Notes under the pieces: model-generated | What the model was told of the DNA's origin: nothing | The model's input: the letters and a program-made list of their open reading frames with translations, nothing else | Databases searched by the model: none | Position numbers and translations under genes: made by a program | Assembly: GCF_030693405.1 (NCBI RefSeq) | Contig: NZ_JAUYAW010000024.1 | Coordinates: 1 to 59,584 of the forward strand | DNA from: Phenylobacterium sp. | Lineage (GTDB): Bacteria; Pseudomonadota; Alphaproteobacteria; Caulobacterales; Caulobacteraceae | Reading direction: 5' to 3' | DNA length: 59,584 nucleotides | Part shown: piece after piece, positions 1-8,518 of the stretch | Position numbering within the stretch: position 1 is the first letter of the stretch | How the letters are laid out: every line of letters begins with the position of its first letter

Positions 1-1239
1 GACGGCATGACCCGCATTCTGGAGATGTTCTACAACGACGGCTCACGCCCCCATCCCATGCTGCGGGACGCCGAGGCGGCGAAGCGGACACCGCCCATGG
101 TCGAGCAGGGCCTGCCCGGCAACGAGATCACCCTGGCCGAAGTGCTGAAGGCCCGCGGCTATCACACGGTCCATATCGGCAAGTGGCACCTGGGCGACAC
201 CGAGGAGTTCAACGCCAACGCCCAGGGCTTTGACGAAAGCCTGCTGATGGCCAGCGGCCTCTATCTGCCCGAGGACCACCCCGACGTGGTCAACGCCAAG
301 GTCGACTTCGACCCGATCGACCGCTTCCTGTGGGCCCGGATGCAGGCGGCCGCCAAGTTCAACGGCGGGCCAATGTTCGCGCCGCGGGGCTATCTGACCG
401 ACTACTACACCGAAGAGTCGGTCAAGGTGATCGAGGCGAACCGAAACCGCCCCTTCCTGCTCTATCTGGCGCATTGGGGCATCCACACGCCGCTGCAGGC
501 GACCCGGGCCGACTATGACGCCCTGCCGGAGATCAAGGATCACCGGCTGCGGGTCTATGGCGCCATGATGCTCGCCCTGGATCGCAGCGTCGGAAAGATC
601 ATGGAGGCCCTCGAGGCCCAGGGCCTGGCCGACAACACCATCGTGGTCTTCACCAGCGACAATGGCGGGGCCGGCTATATCGGCCTGCCTGAAGTCAACG
701 CCCCTTACCGTGGGTGGAAGCTGACCTTCTTCGAGGGCGGCCTGCGGGTGCCGATGTTCATGAGCTGGCCCGACCGCATTGCGCCGGGCACGGTGATGAG
801 CGACCCAGTCCACCATATCGACCTCATGCCGACCCTGGCCGCGGCGGCCGCCGCAGCGACGCCCAAGGACCGGATCATCGACGGGATCGACCTGCTGCCC
901 TGGCTGAGCGGCGCGAGGCCGGCCCAGGCGCCTCACGACACCCTGTTCTGGCAGAGCGGCTATTATCGCGCGGTCCTGCACAAGGGCTGGAAGCTGCAGA
1001 CCTCCGATCGGCCCAAGAAGGACTGGCTCTACAATCTCGTGGCCGATCCCACTGAGCAGACCAATCTGGCGGAGGCCAATCCCCAGAAGGTGGCCGAACT
1101 CAAGGCCCTGCTGGCCGCCCATCAGGCGGCCGGTCGCGGGGCCCTGTTCCCCAATGTCGGTTCTGTGCCGGTGACGGTGGATAAGACCCTGGAGGAGCCC
1201 GCCACCAAGGCCGACGAATTCGTCTACTGGCCCGGATGA
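1..1239 (+). CDS. Sulfatase family protein, 5'-truncated by the window edge
   Basis: Alkaline-phosphatase-fold sulfatase that would hydrolyse a sulfate ester. The frame is open from base 1, so the true start and the catalytic CxPSR segment lie outside the window. Visible are the conserved GKWHLG block near base 178, an HTPLQ segment near base 485, the metal-site FTSDNGG block near base 650, and the C-terminal domain ending in a LYNLVADPTEQTNL-type sequence. It cannot be told here whether it is exported or uses Cys or Ser. The gene on its right (DUF2855) is convergent. A formylglycine-generating enzyme 4.4 kb away and a second sulfatase at 33514 make a Cys-type enzyme plausible. The substrate is unknown. 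Confidence 0.9.
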   Translation, partial: DGMTRILEMFYNDGSRPHPMLRDAEAAKRTPPMVEQGLPGNEITLAEVLKARGYHTVHIGKWHLGDTEEFNANAQGFDESLLMASGLYLPEDHPDVVNAKVDFDPIDRFLWARMQAAAKFNGGPMFAPRGYLTDYYTEESVKVIEANRNRPFLLYLAHWGIHTPLQATRADYDALPEIKDHRLRVYGAMMLALDRSVGKIMEALEAQGLADNTIVVFTSDNGGAGYIGLPEVNAPYRGWKLTFFEGGLRVPMFMSWPDRIAPGTVMSDPVHHIDLMPTLAAAAAAATPKDRIIDGIDLLPWLSGARPAQAPHDTLFWQSGYYRAVLHKGWKLQTSDRPKKDWLYNLVADPTEQTNLAEANPQKVAELKALLAAHQAAGRGALFPNVGSVPVTVDKTLEEPATKADEFVYWPG

Positions 1240-1290
1240 TGGCAAGCGCCGAGGCGAGGCGCAGGCCCCCTCCTCGGCGCCTCACCTGCC

Positions 1291-2373
1291 TCAGGCCAGG
1301 CTGGCGATCAGGCCGATGGTGGGCGGCGTTTTGCCCGCGACGAGGTCGCTGAGCGCCGTGCGGACCGCGTCAGGACCGGACACATGGCGCAGGGCCAGGC
1401 TGCCCTTCAGCTCTTCCACCATCCGCAGGGTTTCGGTCTGGGTGCGGCGCTGGATGACGCCCGGGCCGAGATCACCGTCGCGCTTGGCGATATGGGCGGG
1501 GATGAAGATGAAATCGTGGGAGGGCGCGCCCGCCACCTTGCCGGTGGAGCGGGGCTGGTCCCAATGGGTGGCGCCCACCGCGCAGCTGAGCTTCAACTGC
1601 GGCCCGAAGCGGCGGTGGACGGCGCCGATGACCGCCCCGTCCCCAGCCATGTCGACGAAGGCCGAGGGGACTGCGCCGTCCAGGCTGTCGATATCCCCGT
1701 AGGCGATGACCTGATCGCAGAGTCCCAGGCCCTCGACAAACGCCATATTGCCGGGCGACGTCAGGCCGATCACCTGGGGCCGTGGCGCCGGATGGCGGGC
1801 CAGCATGTTGAGCAGGCCGATGGCCGTCTTGGACGAGGCGCTGCCGACCAGCACCTGTTCGGCGCCGAAGAAGCCGTTGTCGACCAGATAGTCATAGAGC
1901 AGGTAGCCGGTGCCCAGCAGGGGCAGCAACAGGCACCGCTGGTCCTCAAGCGCCTTCATGGCCTCAGGCTCGCCAGTGGTCCGCTGATAGTGGTTGTAGA
2001 AGGCCGGCAGCTCCGCGCGGTGGGGCGCTGAGTCCACAAAACCCCGCGGACCCACCGCATCGGGCGCCAGGACGACGTGAGAGGCAGTGGGGAAGAAGCC
2101 ATAGATCCGCTCGCCCACGGGCAGATCGGTATGGCGCGAGGCCACCACATCAGCAAACCCCCAGACCGGGACCAGGCCCCAGGGCTCGGGCGCCGGGAAG
2201 TAGCCCCAATAGCCGATGCTGGCGCCCGACAGGGCGTAGCTGACATTGTTGGCGGTCAGGGCGAACCGGTCGATGGCCAGCAGCACTTCGCCCTGCGCCA
2301 GCTCTGGCTGGGGAAGCTCCACAAGACGGCTCTCGGTCAGCGCGTCGCGGCGCAGCTGGAGTTGGGTGATCAC
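1291..2373 (-). CDS. DUF2855 family protein
   Basis: A 360-residue protein recognised as DUF2855, a family of unknown function with a distant look of medium-chain dehydrogenase/quinone-oxidoreductase proteins. The N-terminal QLRRDALTESRLVELPQPEL segment and the ALTANNVSYALSG segment are typical of the family. A central stretch (VLVGSASSKTAIGLL) resembles a nucleotide-binding beta-alpha-beta unit. Its start overlaps the stop of the upstream membrane-protein gene by four bases (2370-2373), so it is the last gene of a minus-strand operon with the haloalkane dehalogenase. Function beyond a possible oxidoreductase role is not known. Confidence 0.85.
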   Translation of the reverse strand: MITQLQLRRDALTESRLVELPQPELAQGEVLLAIDRFALTANNVSYALSGASIGYWGYFPAPEPWGLVPVWGFADVVASRHTDLPVGERIYGFFPTASHVVLAPDAVGPRGFVDSAPHRAELPAFYNHYQRTTGEPEAMKALEDQRCLLLPLLGTGYLLYDYLVDNGFFGAEQVLVGSASSKTAIGLLNMLARHPAPRPQVIGLTSPGNMAFVEGLGLCDQVIAYGDIDSLDGAVPSAFVDMAGDGAVIGAVHRRFGPQLKLSCAVGATHWDQPRSTGKVAGAPSHDFIFIPAHIAKRDGDLGPGVIQRRTQTETLRMVEELKGSLALRHVSGPDAVRTALSDLVAGKTPPTIGLIASLA

Positions 2374-2819
2374 GGCGTCACAACCTTTCGCGGGCGCATG
2401 GAGAGCAGCAGGAAAACCACGGCCAGGGCCGCCTGGGCAACCGTGGTGTAGTGCTCGGGCGGGTGATGATCACCCGCCCCGCGGCCGAACCAGGCGTCCA
2501 GGGCCACAAGTCCCCGTTCCAGGATGACCAGCAGCAGGAAGAGTGGGACCAGGGTGCGATAGCGCAGGGCCACCGCCAGCTGAGCCAGCCCGTGGGGGAT
2601 CTGCAGGGCGCCGTACCAGGCGAAGACCGCCACTATGGTCTCCCGCCGGGTGGAGAGATCGATGCCGGCGATGGTCCCGGCCCCGCCGTCCGGCAAGCCG
2701 TAGTGGATCAGGCCCGGGACCAGGGAGCCAAGGGCCGAGAGCCCCAGAAACCAGGCCGAAACCGCCGCCCCGCCATAGGCCGCATTGGTGGACGGCGGCA
2801 GCAGGCCGGCCCAGCGCAT
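2370..2819 (-). CDS. Small integral membrane protein, four predicted helices
   Basis: A 149-residue hydrophobic protein of unknown function. About four membrane helices are visible: near residues 16-36, 62-85, 88-106 and 126-142. A polar loop with a DHHPPEHY cluster lies between helices 3 and 4. The start is two bases from the stop of the dehalogenase gene and its stop overlaps the DUF2855 start, so it is translated within one operon. The general layout resembles small DoxX/DUF4149-like membrane proteins, but I could not assign a family. Confidence 0.7.
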   Translation of the reverse strand: MRWAGLLPPSTNAAYGGAAVSAWFLGLSALGSLVPGLIHYGLPDGGAGTIAGIDLSTRRETIVAVFAWYGALQIPHGLAQLAVALRYRTLVPLFLLLVILERGLVALDAWFGRGAGDHHPPEHYTTVAQAALAVVFLLLSMRPRKVVTP

Positions 2820-2821
2820 GG

Positions 2822-3721
2822 CTAGCTGACCGACAGGAAGGCGGTGACCGCGGCCACCAGCGCGTCGGCGGCGTCCTCCTGGATGAAGTGACCGGCGCCC
2901 GGGATGATCTGGTGCTTCTGGCCCTGGGCGCCGGGGATGCTCGCCTGGGCGCGGACCTCCCAGCCCTTGGCCACCGGATCCAGTTCGCCGAACAGGGTCA
3001 GGAACGGCTTTTCAAAGCGTTGGAGCTTTTCCCAGGCGGCCTTGTTCAGGGGCACGCCGGGATTGTCCGGCTGGACGGCGATCAGCAGGGGGAAGGAGAT
3101 CAGGCCCCACTCATAGTCCGAGGAGGGGAAGGGAGCGAGATAGGCCGCCCGCTCGGCCTCGCTGAGCTTGTTCTCCATGCCCTGGTCGAGCATGGGCCAG
3201 GGAAAGGCCGTGGCGGCGTTCATCATGCCGACCCACATCTTCATGAAGTCGCTCTCGCCCTCGCCGATGGGCAGGCCGGTATTGGCCGCCACCACCCGGT
3301 CGAACAGCTCGGGGTGCTGGGCCACCAGATAGAGGCCGATCGTGCCGCCCCAGTCCTGGCAGAAGAGCGTGATGTGGCGCAGGTCCATGGCGGTGAGCCA
3401 CTTGCCCATCCAGTCGTAGTGACGGGCGAGCGTATAGTCGTCCTTGGCGGCCGGCTTGTCCGAGCGGCCACATCCCACCAGGTCGACGGCGATCACCCGA
3501 CGCCCCGTGGCCAGCAGGCCGGGGATCATCTTGCGATAGAGATAGGCCCAGGTGGGGTTGCCGTGCATCAGCAGGATGGGCTCGGCGTCCCGTGGCCCCT
3601 CGTCCACATAGTGGATGCGGATATCGGTCCCATCGTCATCCTGGATGGTGAGATAGTGGGGCGCCCACGGGAAGTTGGGCAGGTTGGCGAAGCGCTCGTC
3701 GGGGGTGCGCAGGACGTTCAT
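2822..3721 (-). CDS. dhmA: Haloalkane dehalogenase, HLD-I type
   Basis: Alpha/beta-hydrolase that cleaves carbon-halogen bonds of haloalkanes to alcohol and halide in the cytoplasm. At 299 residues it has the DhmA length. The oxyanion motif HGNPTWAY is at residues 53-60. The nucleophile Asp123 lies in FCQDWGG, with Trp124 as a likely halide-stabilising residue. Asp248 (GELDP) and His278 (GAGHF) complete an Asp-Asp-His triad. The nucleophile is Asp rather than the Ser of ordinary esterases, and this supports a dehalogenase. It is the second gene of the operon starting at 4415. Epoxide hydrolases also use Asp, but the HGNPT oxyanion motif and the Asp-Trp pair favour haloalkane dehalogenase. Confidence 0.9.
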   Translation of the reverse strand: MNVLRTPDERFANLPNFPWAPHYLTIQDDDGTDIRIHYVDEGPRDAEPILLMHGNPTWAYLYRKMIPGLLATGRRVIAVDLVGCGRSDKPAAKDDYTLARHYDWMGKWLTAMDLRHITLFCQDWGGTIGLYLVAQHPELFDRVVAANTGLPIGEGESDFMKMWVGMMNAATAFPWPMLDQGMENKLSEAERAAYLAPFPSSDYEWGLISFPLLIAVQPDNPGVPLNKAAWEKLQRFEKPFLTLFGELDPVAKGWEVRAQASIPGAQGQKHQIIPGAGHFIQEDAADALVAAVTAFLSVS

Positions 3722-3746
3722 GGCGGTCTCCAGGAGCCAGCCGGTC

Positions 3747-4415
3747 TCAGCCGGCCAGGATCGGGGTCGAATTCAGTTGGGCGTGAAGGAGGGCGAGGTG
3801 GCCGAGCGCCGCGGCGAGGGCCAACGCCAGGGCAAGCCAGACTTTGGGCCCGGCCAGGGTCATGATCTGGGGCTTGGTCGGGAAGGAATAGGTCTGCGGC
3901 ATGGCCGCGAACTTGAACTCATGGGCGCCTGCGAACCGGGGATCGACCACCAGGGCGGCCAGGTCGCGGCGGCTTCGGTAGCGCATGTAGCCGATGATCG
4001 ACCAACCGGGGTCGGCCTCCACCCCCCAGGCGTCGAAATAGCCGCCGACCTTGCGCGCCGCGATGGCCGGATGACCGCCCCTTGCGAACAGGGCCGGCAG
4101 GAACATGCGGGTATAGCCCTCCATGACCTGGCGAGCCGGCTTGGCCTGGCCGGTAACCGGATCTGGAATGTCGCCTGGCGCGATCCGCACCAGGTTGAGC
4201 ATGAAGAACTCACGGCCGTCGTCGGCCTCAAGGAAGGCCTGCAGGGTCGCCAGATCATTGCGCCCATCCATCTCCAGACCTGTGGCGACCAGATCGGCCA
4301 GGACTGACTGAACCTCGGCCTTGGACAGGGGTCCGCGCCAGTTGACGTACCAGGCCAGGAACAGGGCGTAGGCCAGGAAGGCGAGGCCCCAGGGCAGCAA
4401 AAGGATCGCCATCAA
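3747..4415 (-). CDS. Membrane-anchored DUF1330-like protein
   Basis: A 222-residue protein of unknown function with a hydrophobic helix at residues 3-23 and a second near residues 187-208. Between them lies a soluble domain with FFMLNLVRI, GGYFDAW and WSIIGYMRYRSRRDL segments. These resemble the dimeric alpha/beta-barrel DUF1330 family. It is the first gene behind the promoter at 4454-4481 and is followed after 25 bases by the haloalkane dehalogenase, so it is probably part of the same transcription unit. The family call rests on motif resemblance only. ATG codons at 4415 and 4412 are both possible starts. Confidence 0.65.
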   Translation of the reverse strand: MMAILLLPWGLAFLAYALFLAWYVNWRGPLSKAEVQSVLADLVATGLEMDGRNDLATLQAFLEADDGREFFMLNLVRIAPGDIPDPVTGQAKPARQVMEGYTRMFLPALFARGGHPAIAARKVGGYFDAWGVEADPGWSIIGYMRYRSRRDLAALVVDPRFAGAHEFKFAAMPQTYSFPTKPQIMTLAGPKVWLALALALAAALGHLALLHAQLNSTPILAG

Positions 4416-4436
4416 GCCCCCAATCGCGCGCCTTTT

Positions 4437-4481
4437 ATGACACGCATAATGTCATTATATTCGCAAGCTTCGCCTTGGCAA
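4437..4481 (-). promoter_or_regulatory. Promoter with overlapping inverted-repeat operator
   Basis: On the minus strand there is an exact TATAAT -10 box (4454-4459) and a TTGCCA -35-like box (4476-4481), 16 bases apart. Overlapping the -10 is a perfect inverted repeat ATGACA-N7-TGTCAT (4437-4455). The arrangement fits a repressor-controlled promoter for the 4415-to-1291 dehalogenase operon. The repressor is not identified. A TetR gene lies at 7872 but is not adjacent. Confidence 0.6.
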
Positions 4482-4502
4482 CCGCCAAGCCACTGGCGCG
4501 AC

Positions 4503-5597
4503 TCAGCGCTGGGCGTTCATGCGCCGCCCCAGGCGGACCTCGTCGCTTCCCGCCGGCAGGGAGATCAGGTCTCCGTCCCGGCCGACCTTCAATGGACCGG
4601 AAAACTGGCCGCGGGCCTCGCCCAGGAAGGGGCCTTCCAGGGCGCGGATCGGCAGGGGCGGCACGATGTGATTGAGCAGCAGAAACTTGACGCCGGCCCG
4701 CTCAGCCAGCTGCGCGGCCTGTTCCGGCGTGGTGTGGTAGTCGGTGATGTCCTCGAAGATCCGGGCGAGGTTGGCGCGCCCCGCCGCCTCGGCCGCTGCG
4801 CGCTGGCGGTTCACCAGATCGATGGACAGGGCCTCGTGCACCAGCAGGTCAGCGCCCCTGGCCTGGGCCTCCACCACCGGCGAGGGCGTGGTGTCGCCGC
4901 TGATCACGGCGCTGCGCCCCTTGTAGTCGAACCGGTAGCCGACCGCCGGCTCGATGGGATCGTGATCGACCCGGAAGGCAGTGATCTTCAGGTCTTGCTC
5001 GTCGAGGATCACAAGACTCGTCTCGCCCTCGGGGATGGCGAAGGGGCGCGGCGTCGCGCCATAGCCGGCCGGCGGGGTGACGTCCGGCCCGTGGTGAGCG
5101 ATCCGGTAGCCTCGGTCGAGGCTGTAGGCCTGGGCGAAGCCGGCCAGCACGGTCTCGACGCCCGGCGGGCCATAGACAGGGGTCGGGGCCGCCGCCGAAC
5201 TGGACGCCCAGCGTTGCATCAGGAGCTCTCCCAGTCCGTCCATGTGGTCGGAATGGAAGTGGCTGAGCAGGATGGCCTCCACCCGGGCCGGGGGTAGGCT
5301 CATCAGGGTCAGGTTGCGGCTGGCGCCGGATCCTGTGTCGACGATGAACAGGCGCTGGCCAGCCACCACCGCCGTGCAGGGACCGCCGCGGCTGACATCG
5401 GGCATGGGCGAGCCGGCGCCGCACAGGGCCACATGCAGTCCGTCCGGCAGATCGGCCAGGGGATCAGCCGCCATGTTGCGCGCCATCACCCGGTCCATCA
5501 GGGCGAGCGCGAGGGGGCCGCGGGCGAGCCAAAGCCCTCCCCCGGCGATCAGGACAAGAGCCAGAAGGATCAGGGCGAGCTTGGTAGGCCAGCGCAT
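4503..5597 (-). CDS. Metallo-beta-lactamase-fold hydrolase with N-terminal membrane anchor
   Basis: A 364-residue zinc hydrolase of the RNase Z/AtsA-like branch. An N-terminal hydrophobic segment (residues 6-25) suggests export with a membrane anchor or uncleaved signal. The metal-binding HFHSDH motif gives His113, His115, Asp117 and His118. Further ligands are likely His212 (VDHDP), Asp235 (SGDTT) and a C-terminal His in LLLNHIVPP. The GAGSPMPD segment near residue 60 is typical of this branch. The substrate is unknown; aryl sulfate hydrolysis is one family activity, and sulfatase and FGE genes lie nearby. It is separated from the FGE gene by 34 bases in the same direction, so the two may be co-transcribed. 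Confidence 0.85.
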   Translation of the reverse strand: MRWPTKLALILLALVLIAGGGLWLARGPLALALMDRVMARNMAADPLADLPDGLHVALCGAGSPMPDVSRGGPCTAVVAGQRLFIVDTGSGASRNLTLMSLPPARVEAILLSHFHSDHMDGLGELLMQRWASSSAAAPTPVYGPPGVETVLAGFAQAYSLDRGYRIAHHGPDVTPPAGYGATPRPFAIPEGETSLVILDEQDLKITAFRVDHDPIEPAVGYRFDYKGRSAVISGDTTPSPVVEAQARGADLLVHEALSIDLVNRQRAAAEAAGRANLARIFEDITDYHTTPEQAAQLAERAGVKFLLLNHIVPPLPIRALEGPFLGEARGQFSGPLKVGRDGDLISLPAGSDEVRLGRRMNAQR

Positions 5598-5631
5598 GGC
5601 GAGGCTCCGAGTGTGGATATTGAGCTGGGGA

Positions 5632-6672
5632 TCAGCTGGCCTCGGGCGCGGCCGGGATCCTCAGGACCGTTCGGAACCCCACATGGGAGGCGCCGCTGTC
5701 ATGGGGCCCGGGCGCCCGGGCTGCGGGGCGATAGCGAAAGCAGAAGTTGTCGGCGCACAGGAAAGAGCCGCCCTTGATCACATGCTTGGGCTGGCCCGGT
5801 TCGTCCGGGTCCCGGGACATGGCCCGGGACGGGCCGCCCTGCTCCAGCACCGAGGCCGGAACCAGGCCCGGCCGGTACCAGTCCGACGTCCATTCCCAGA
5901 CATTGCCGGTGATGTCGTAGAGGCCATGGCCATTGGCCGGGAAGCACCCCACCGGCGCAGGCTGGGCCTTGTGTCCGTCCTCGCCACTGTCGGCGACCGG
6001 GAAGACCCCCTGCCAGGTGTTGGCGAGCGGCTGGGTCTTCGGCGCCGGATCATCGCCCCAGGCGTAGCGCGCGCTGTCGAGCCCGCCCCGGGCGGCGTAC
6101 TCCCACTCCGCTTCGGTGGGCAGGTCGCGGCCGAGCCACTGGGCATAGGCCTGGGCGTCCTCCCAGCCAATATGCACCACCGGCCAGGACTCCTTGCCCG
6201 CGATCGAGCTGCCGGGACCCTCGGGATGTCGCCAGTCGGCCCCGGGAATGATCCGCCACCAGGCCGCCGGGTTTCCGCCCGCGGCGCCAGCGCCGACAAA
6301 GACGAGGGAAGCTGGCCGCCGCTCTTCAGTCGAGAGCCCCGGATAGGCCGCCTCCGGCAGGGGGCGCTCGGCCTGGGTCACATAGCCGGTGGCGTCGACG
6401 AAGCGGGCGAAGGCCGCATTGGTGACCTCGGTCTGGTCGATCCAGAAGTCCCCCACCCGCACCTGGCGCGGCGGACCTTCTTCGGGATGTTCGGCCGAAG
6501 CCCCCATGGCGAAGACCCCACCGGTCAGCCGGACCATGCCGGCGGTGGGCTCAGCCGGATCAGGGAGGGTCAGGTCGGCCAGACAGGCCTTCTGCGCTTC
6601 CACGCCCTGCTCGCAACCGCCCAGGGCGCTGAGGACCGTCAGGCCGAGGCCAAGGGCCAGGGGAGGTCGCAT
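5632..6672 (-). CDS. Formylglycine-generating enzyme (FGE/SUMF1 family), putative lipoprotein
   Basis: Copper-dependent oxidase family that converts the sulfatase active-site Cys to formylglycine. Both catalytic cysteines are kept, Cys306 and Cys311, in a GGSFLC...CFRYR block that matches human SUMF1; many paralogues with this fold lack them. The family signatures LPTEAEWEYAARGG (185-198) and GNVWEWTSDW are present. I chose the ATG at 6672 because it gives a short signal peptide ending in a lipobox (LGGC, Cys20). An upstream TTG at 6738 would bury that signal. Length from this start is 346 residues. Potential clients in the window are the sulfatases at 1 and 33514. Export is unusual for a bacterial FGE. 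Confidence 0.88.
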   Translation of the reverse strand: MRPPLALGLGLTVLSALGGCEQGVEAQKACLADLTLPDPAEPTAGMVRLTGGVFAMGASAEHPEEGPPRQVRVGDFWIDQTEVTNAAFARFVDATGYVTQAERPLPEAAYPGLSTEERRPASLVFVGAGAAGGNPAAWWRIIPGADWRHPEGPGSSIAGKESWPVVHIGWEDAQAYAQWLGRDLPTEAEWEYAARGGLDSARYAWGDDPAPKTQPLANTWQGVFPVADSGEDGHKAQPAPVGCFPANGHGLYDITGNVWEWTSDWYRPGLVPASVLEQGGPSRAMSRDPDEPGQPKHVIKGGSFLCADNFCFRYRPAARAPGPHDSGASHVGFRTVLRIPAAPEAS

Positions 6673-6736
6673 GCCCCGTCCCGTTCGCTGGCCGCCCCGC
6701 CTCACCTGCGCCTCCCTCGAGCCTTGCGCTCTTCGC

Positions 6737-6752
6737 AACTATTGGCATAGTT
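6737..6752. promoter_or_regulatory. Inverted repeat between divergent FGE and GST genes
   Basis: Perfect repeat AACTAT-TGGC-ATAGTT in the 107-base gap between the divergent starts at 6672 and 6780. It is a candidate operator for one or both promoters. The regulator is unknown; the TetR gene at 7872, downstream of the GST gene, is the obvious candidate. Confidence 0.4.
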
Positions 6753-6779
6753 CGTGCTGAGATCAAGCGGAGCTGACCG

Positions 6780-7808
6780 ATGCCCGACCGCCAGCCCATC
6801 GCCTTCTCCGGCTCGCCGGGATCGCCCTATACCCGCAAGATGCTGGCCCTGTTGCGATATCGGCGCATTCCCTACCGCTATCTGATGGCCAACAGCGCCG
6901 CAGTCGCCGACCTGCCCCAGCCCAAGGTCCGGCTGCTGCCGACCTTCTACCTGCCCGACGAGGCTGGCGCCTTGCAGGCCGTGGTGGATTCCACCCCGCT
7001 GATCCGCCGCCTTGAGCGCGAGGCGGAGGGACGCTCGGTCATCCCCGACGATCCGGCGCTGGCCTTCCTCGACGAGCTGATCGAGGACTATGCGGACGAA
7101 TGGCTGACCAAGGCCATGTTCCATTACCGCTGGGCCTATGCGGACGACATCGACCGGGCCGCCCGCATCCTGCCGGCCTGGTCGGGACTGTCGATCCCAG
7201 ACGATACCCTCGCCCAGAGGGGCGCGATGTTCAGCCGTCGGCAGATCGACCGGCTCTATGTCGTGGGCTCCAACCCCGTCACCGGGCCGGTGATCGAGGC
7301 CAGCCACCGCCGCTTCCTGGAGGCCTTCGAGGCCCACCTGACCCATCAGCCTTACCTGCTGGGGCGCAGGCCAGGGGCCAGCGACTTCGCCGTCTATGGC
7401 CAGCTGACCCAACTCGCCCAGTTCGACCCCACGCCCATGGCTCTGACCCTGAAGATCGCGCCCAGGGTGTTCGCCTGGGTCAGCCTGCTGGAAGATGCGT
7501 CTGGCCTGGAGCCGCAGGCTAGCGACTGGACGCCGCTCGGCGACCAGCCGGAGACCCTGGCGGCCCTGCTGGCGGAGATGGGTCGGGTCTATGTCCCGGT
7601 CATGCTGGCCAATGCCCAGGCCCTGGCGGACGGCGCGGCCGAGGTGCGCACCGAGGTGGACGGCCTTCCCTGGACCCAGTCGCCCTTCCCCTATCAGGGC
7701 AAGTGTCTGCAATGGCTGCGCGCTTCCTATGCGAAGCTGGAAGCCAACGCCCGATGCGCCGTCGATCCGCTGCTGTATCGGTCCGGCCTGATGGCGATTT
7801 TCGCCTGA
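6780..7808 (+). CDS. Glutathione S-transferase-like protein
   Basis: A 342-residue cytosolic protein with an N-terminal thioredoxin-like GST domain: FSGSPGSPYTRKML at residues 9-22, and the substrate-binding VDSTPLIRRLE motif near residue 70. It has a C-terminal all-helical GST domain (YLLGRRPGASDFAVYGQL, near residue 195). It is longer than a typical GST (about 200-230 residues) because of an inserted region around residues 95-170 and a C-terminal extension after residue 255. No specific substrate can be named. It is divergent from the FGE gene and followed by a TetR regulator 63 bases downstream. Confidence 0.8.
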   Translation: MPDRQPIAFSGSPGSPYTRKMLALLRYRRIPYRYLMANSAAVADLPQPKVRLLPTFYLPDEAGALQAVVDSTPLIRRLEREAEGRSVIPDDPALAFLDELIEDYADEWLTKAMFHYRWAYADDIDRAARILPAWSGLSIPDDTLAQRGAMFSRRQIDRLYVVGSNPVTGPVIEASHRRFLEAFEAHLTHQPYLLGRRPGASDFAVYGQLTQLAQFDPTPMALTLKIAPRVFAWVSLLEDASGLEPQASDWTPLGDQPETLAALLAEMGRVYVPVMLANAQALADGAAEVRTEVDGLPWTQSPFPYQGKCLQWLRASYAKLEANARCAVDPLLYRSGLMAIFA

Positions 7809-7871
7809 GCACTGGCGCCCGCCTCCGCTGCGTTCTAATCAGCCCTTTATGACTGGGCAGAGCCTCCAAGC

Positions 7872-8495
7872 GTGAACGCGCCCCGCGCCATCAAGGTCGA
7901 GGTGTCGACCCCTGCGCCCGCCGCCCCCGAAGCGGATGGCCGCCGCCGCCGCTCGCAGGACAGCCGCGCCCGCATCGTTCAGGCCATGCTGGAGCTGGTG
8001 CATGCGGGCGAAACCTCGCCGGCCGCCGAGCTGGTGGCTGACCGGGCCAAGGTGGGCCTGCGCACCGTCTTCCGGCACTTCAACGACATGGACAGCCTCT
8101 ATCGCGAGATGTCCGCGGTGATCGAGGCCGAGCTGCAGGGCATCATCAGCCAGCCCTTCAAGAGCGCCGACTGGCGCGGCCGGATGGTTGAACTCGTCCA
8201 GCGCCGGTCGACCGTCTATGAGCGGATCGCCCCGTTTCGGCGGGCGGGCGACATCCACCGGCAGCGCTCCCAGGTCCTGGCCGCCGACTATGCCCGGTTC
8301 GTGGCTCTGGGTCGGGAGATCCTGCGCCGGGAGTCGCCCCCGGAGCTGCTTCGCGACAAGGTGCGGTTCGAAGCCCTCGACATGCTGCTCAGCTTCGACG
8401 CCTGGAACCGGTTGCGGCGGGACCAGGGCCTGTCGCCCCGCCGCACGGTGGAGGCCCTGGAGACCGCCGTCTCAGCCCTGGTCGACGCGCTCTGA
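7872..8495 (+). CDS. TetR family transcriptional regulator
   Basis: A 207-residue DNA-binding repressor. After a Pro/Ala-rich lead of about 25 residues, the helix-turn-helix region runs through RIVQAMLELV, SPAAELVADRAKVGLRTVFRHF (roughly residues 35-75), with the typical TetR FRHFNDMDSLYREM end. The C-terminal ligand domain is divergent, as usual. The start is GTG at 7872; no better downstream start precedes the HTH. It follows the GST gene in the same direction and could control the divergent FGE/GST promoters or the dehalogenase operon. Its ligand is unknown. Confidence 0.85.
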   Translation: MNAPRAIKVEVSTPAPAAPEADGRRRRSQDSRARIVQAMLELVHAGETSPAAELVADRAKVGLRTVFRHFNDMDSLYREMSAVIEAELQGIISQPFKSADWRGRMVELVQRRSTVYERIAPFRRAGDIHRQRSQVLAADYARFVALGREILRRESPPELLRDKVRFEALDMLLSFDAWNRLRRDQGLSPRRTVEALETAVSALVDAL

Positions 8496-8518
8496 GGCTT
8501 TAGAGCCCGCGACCAGCC

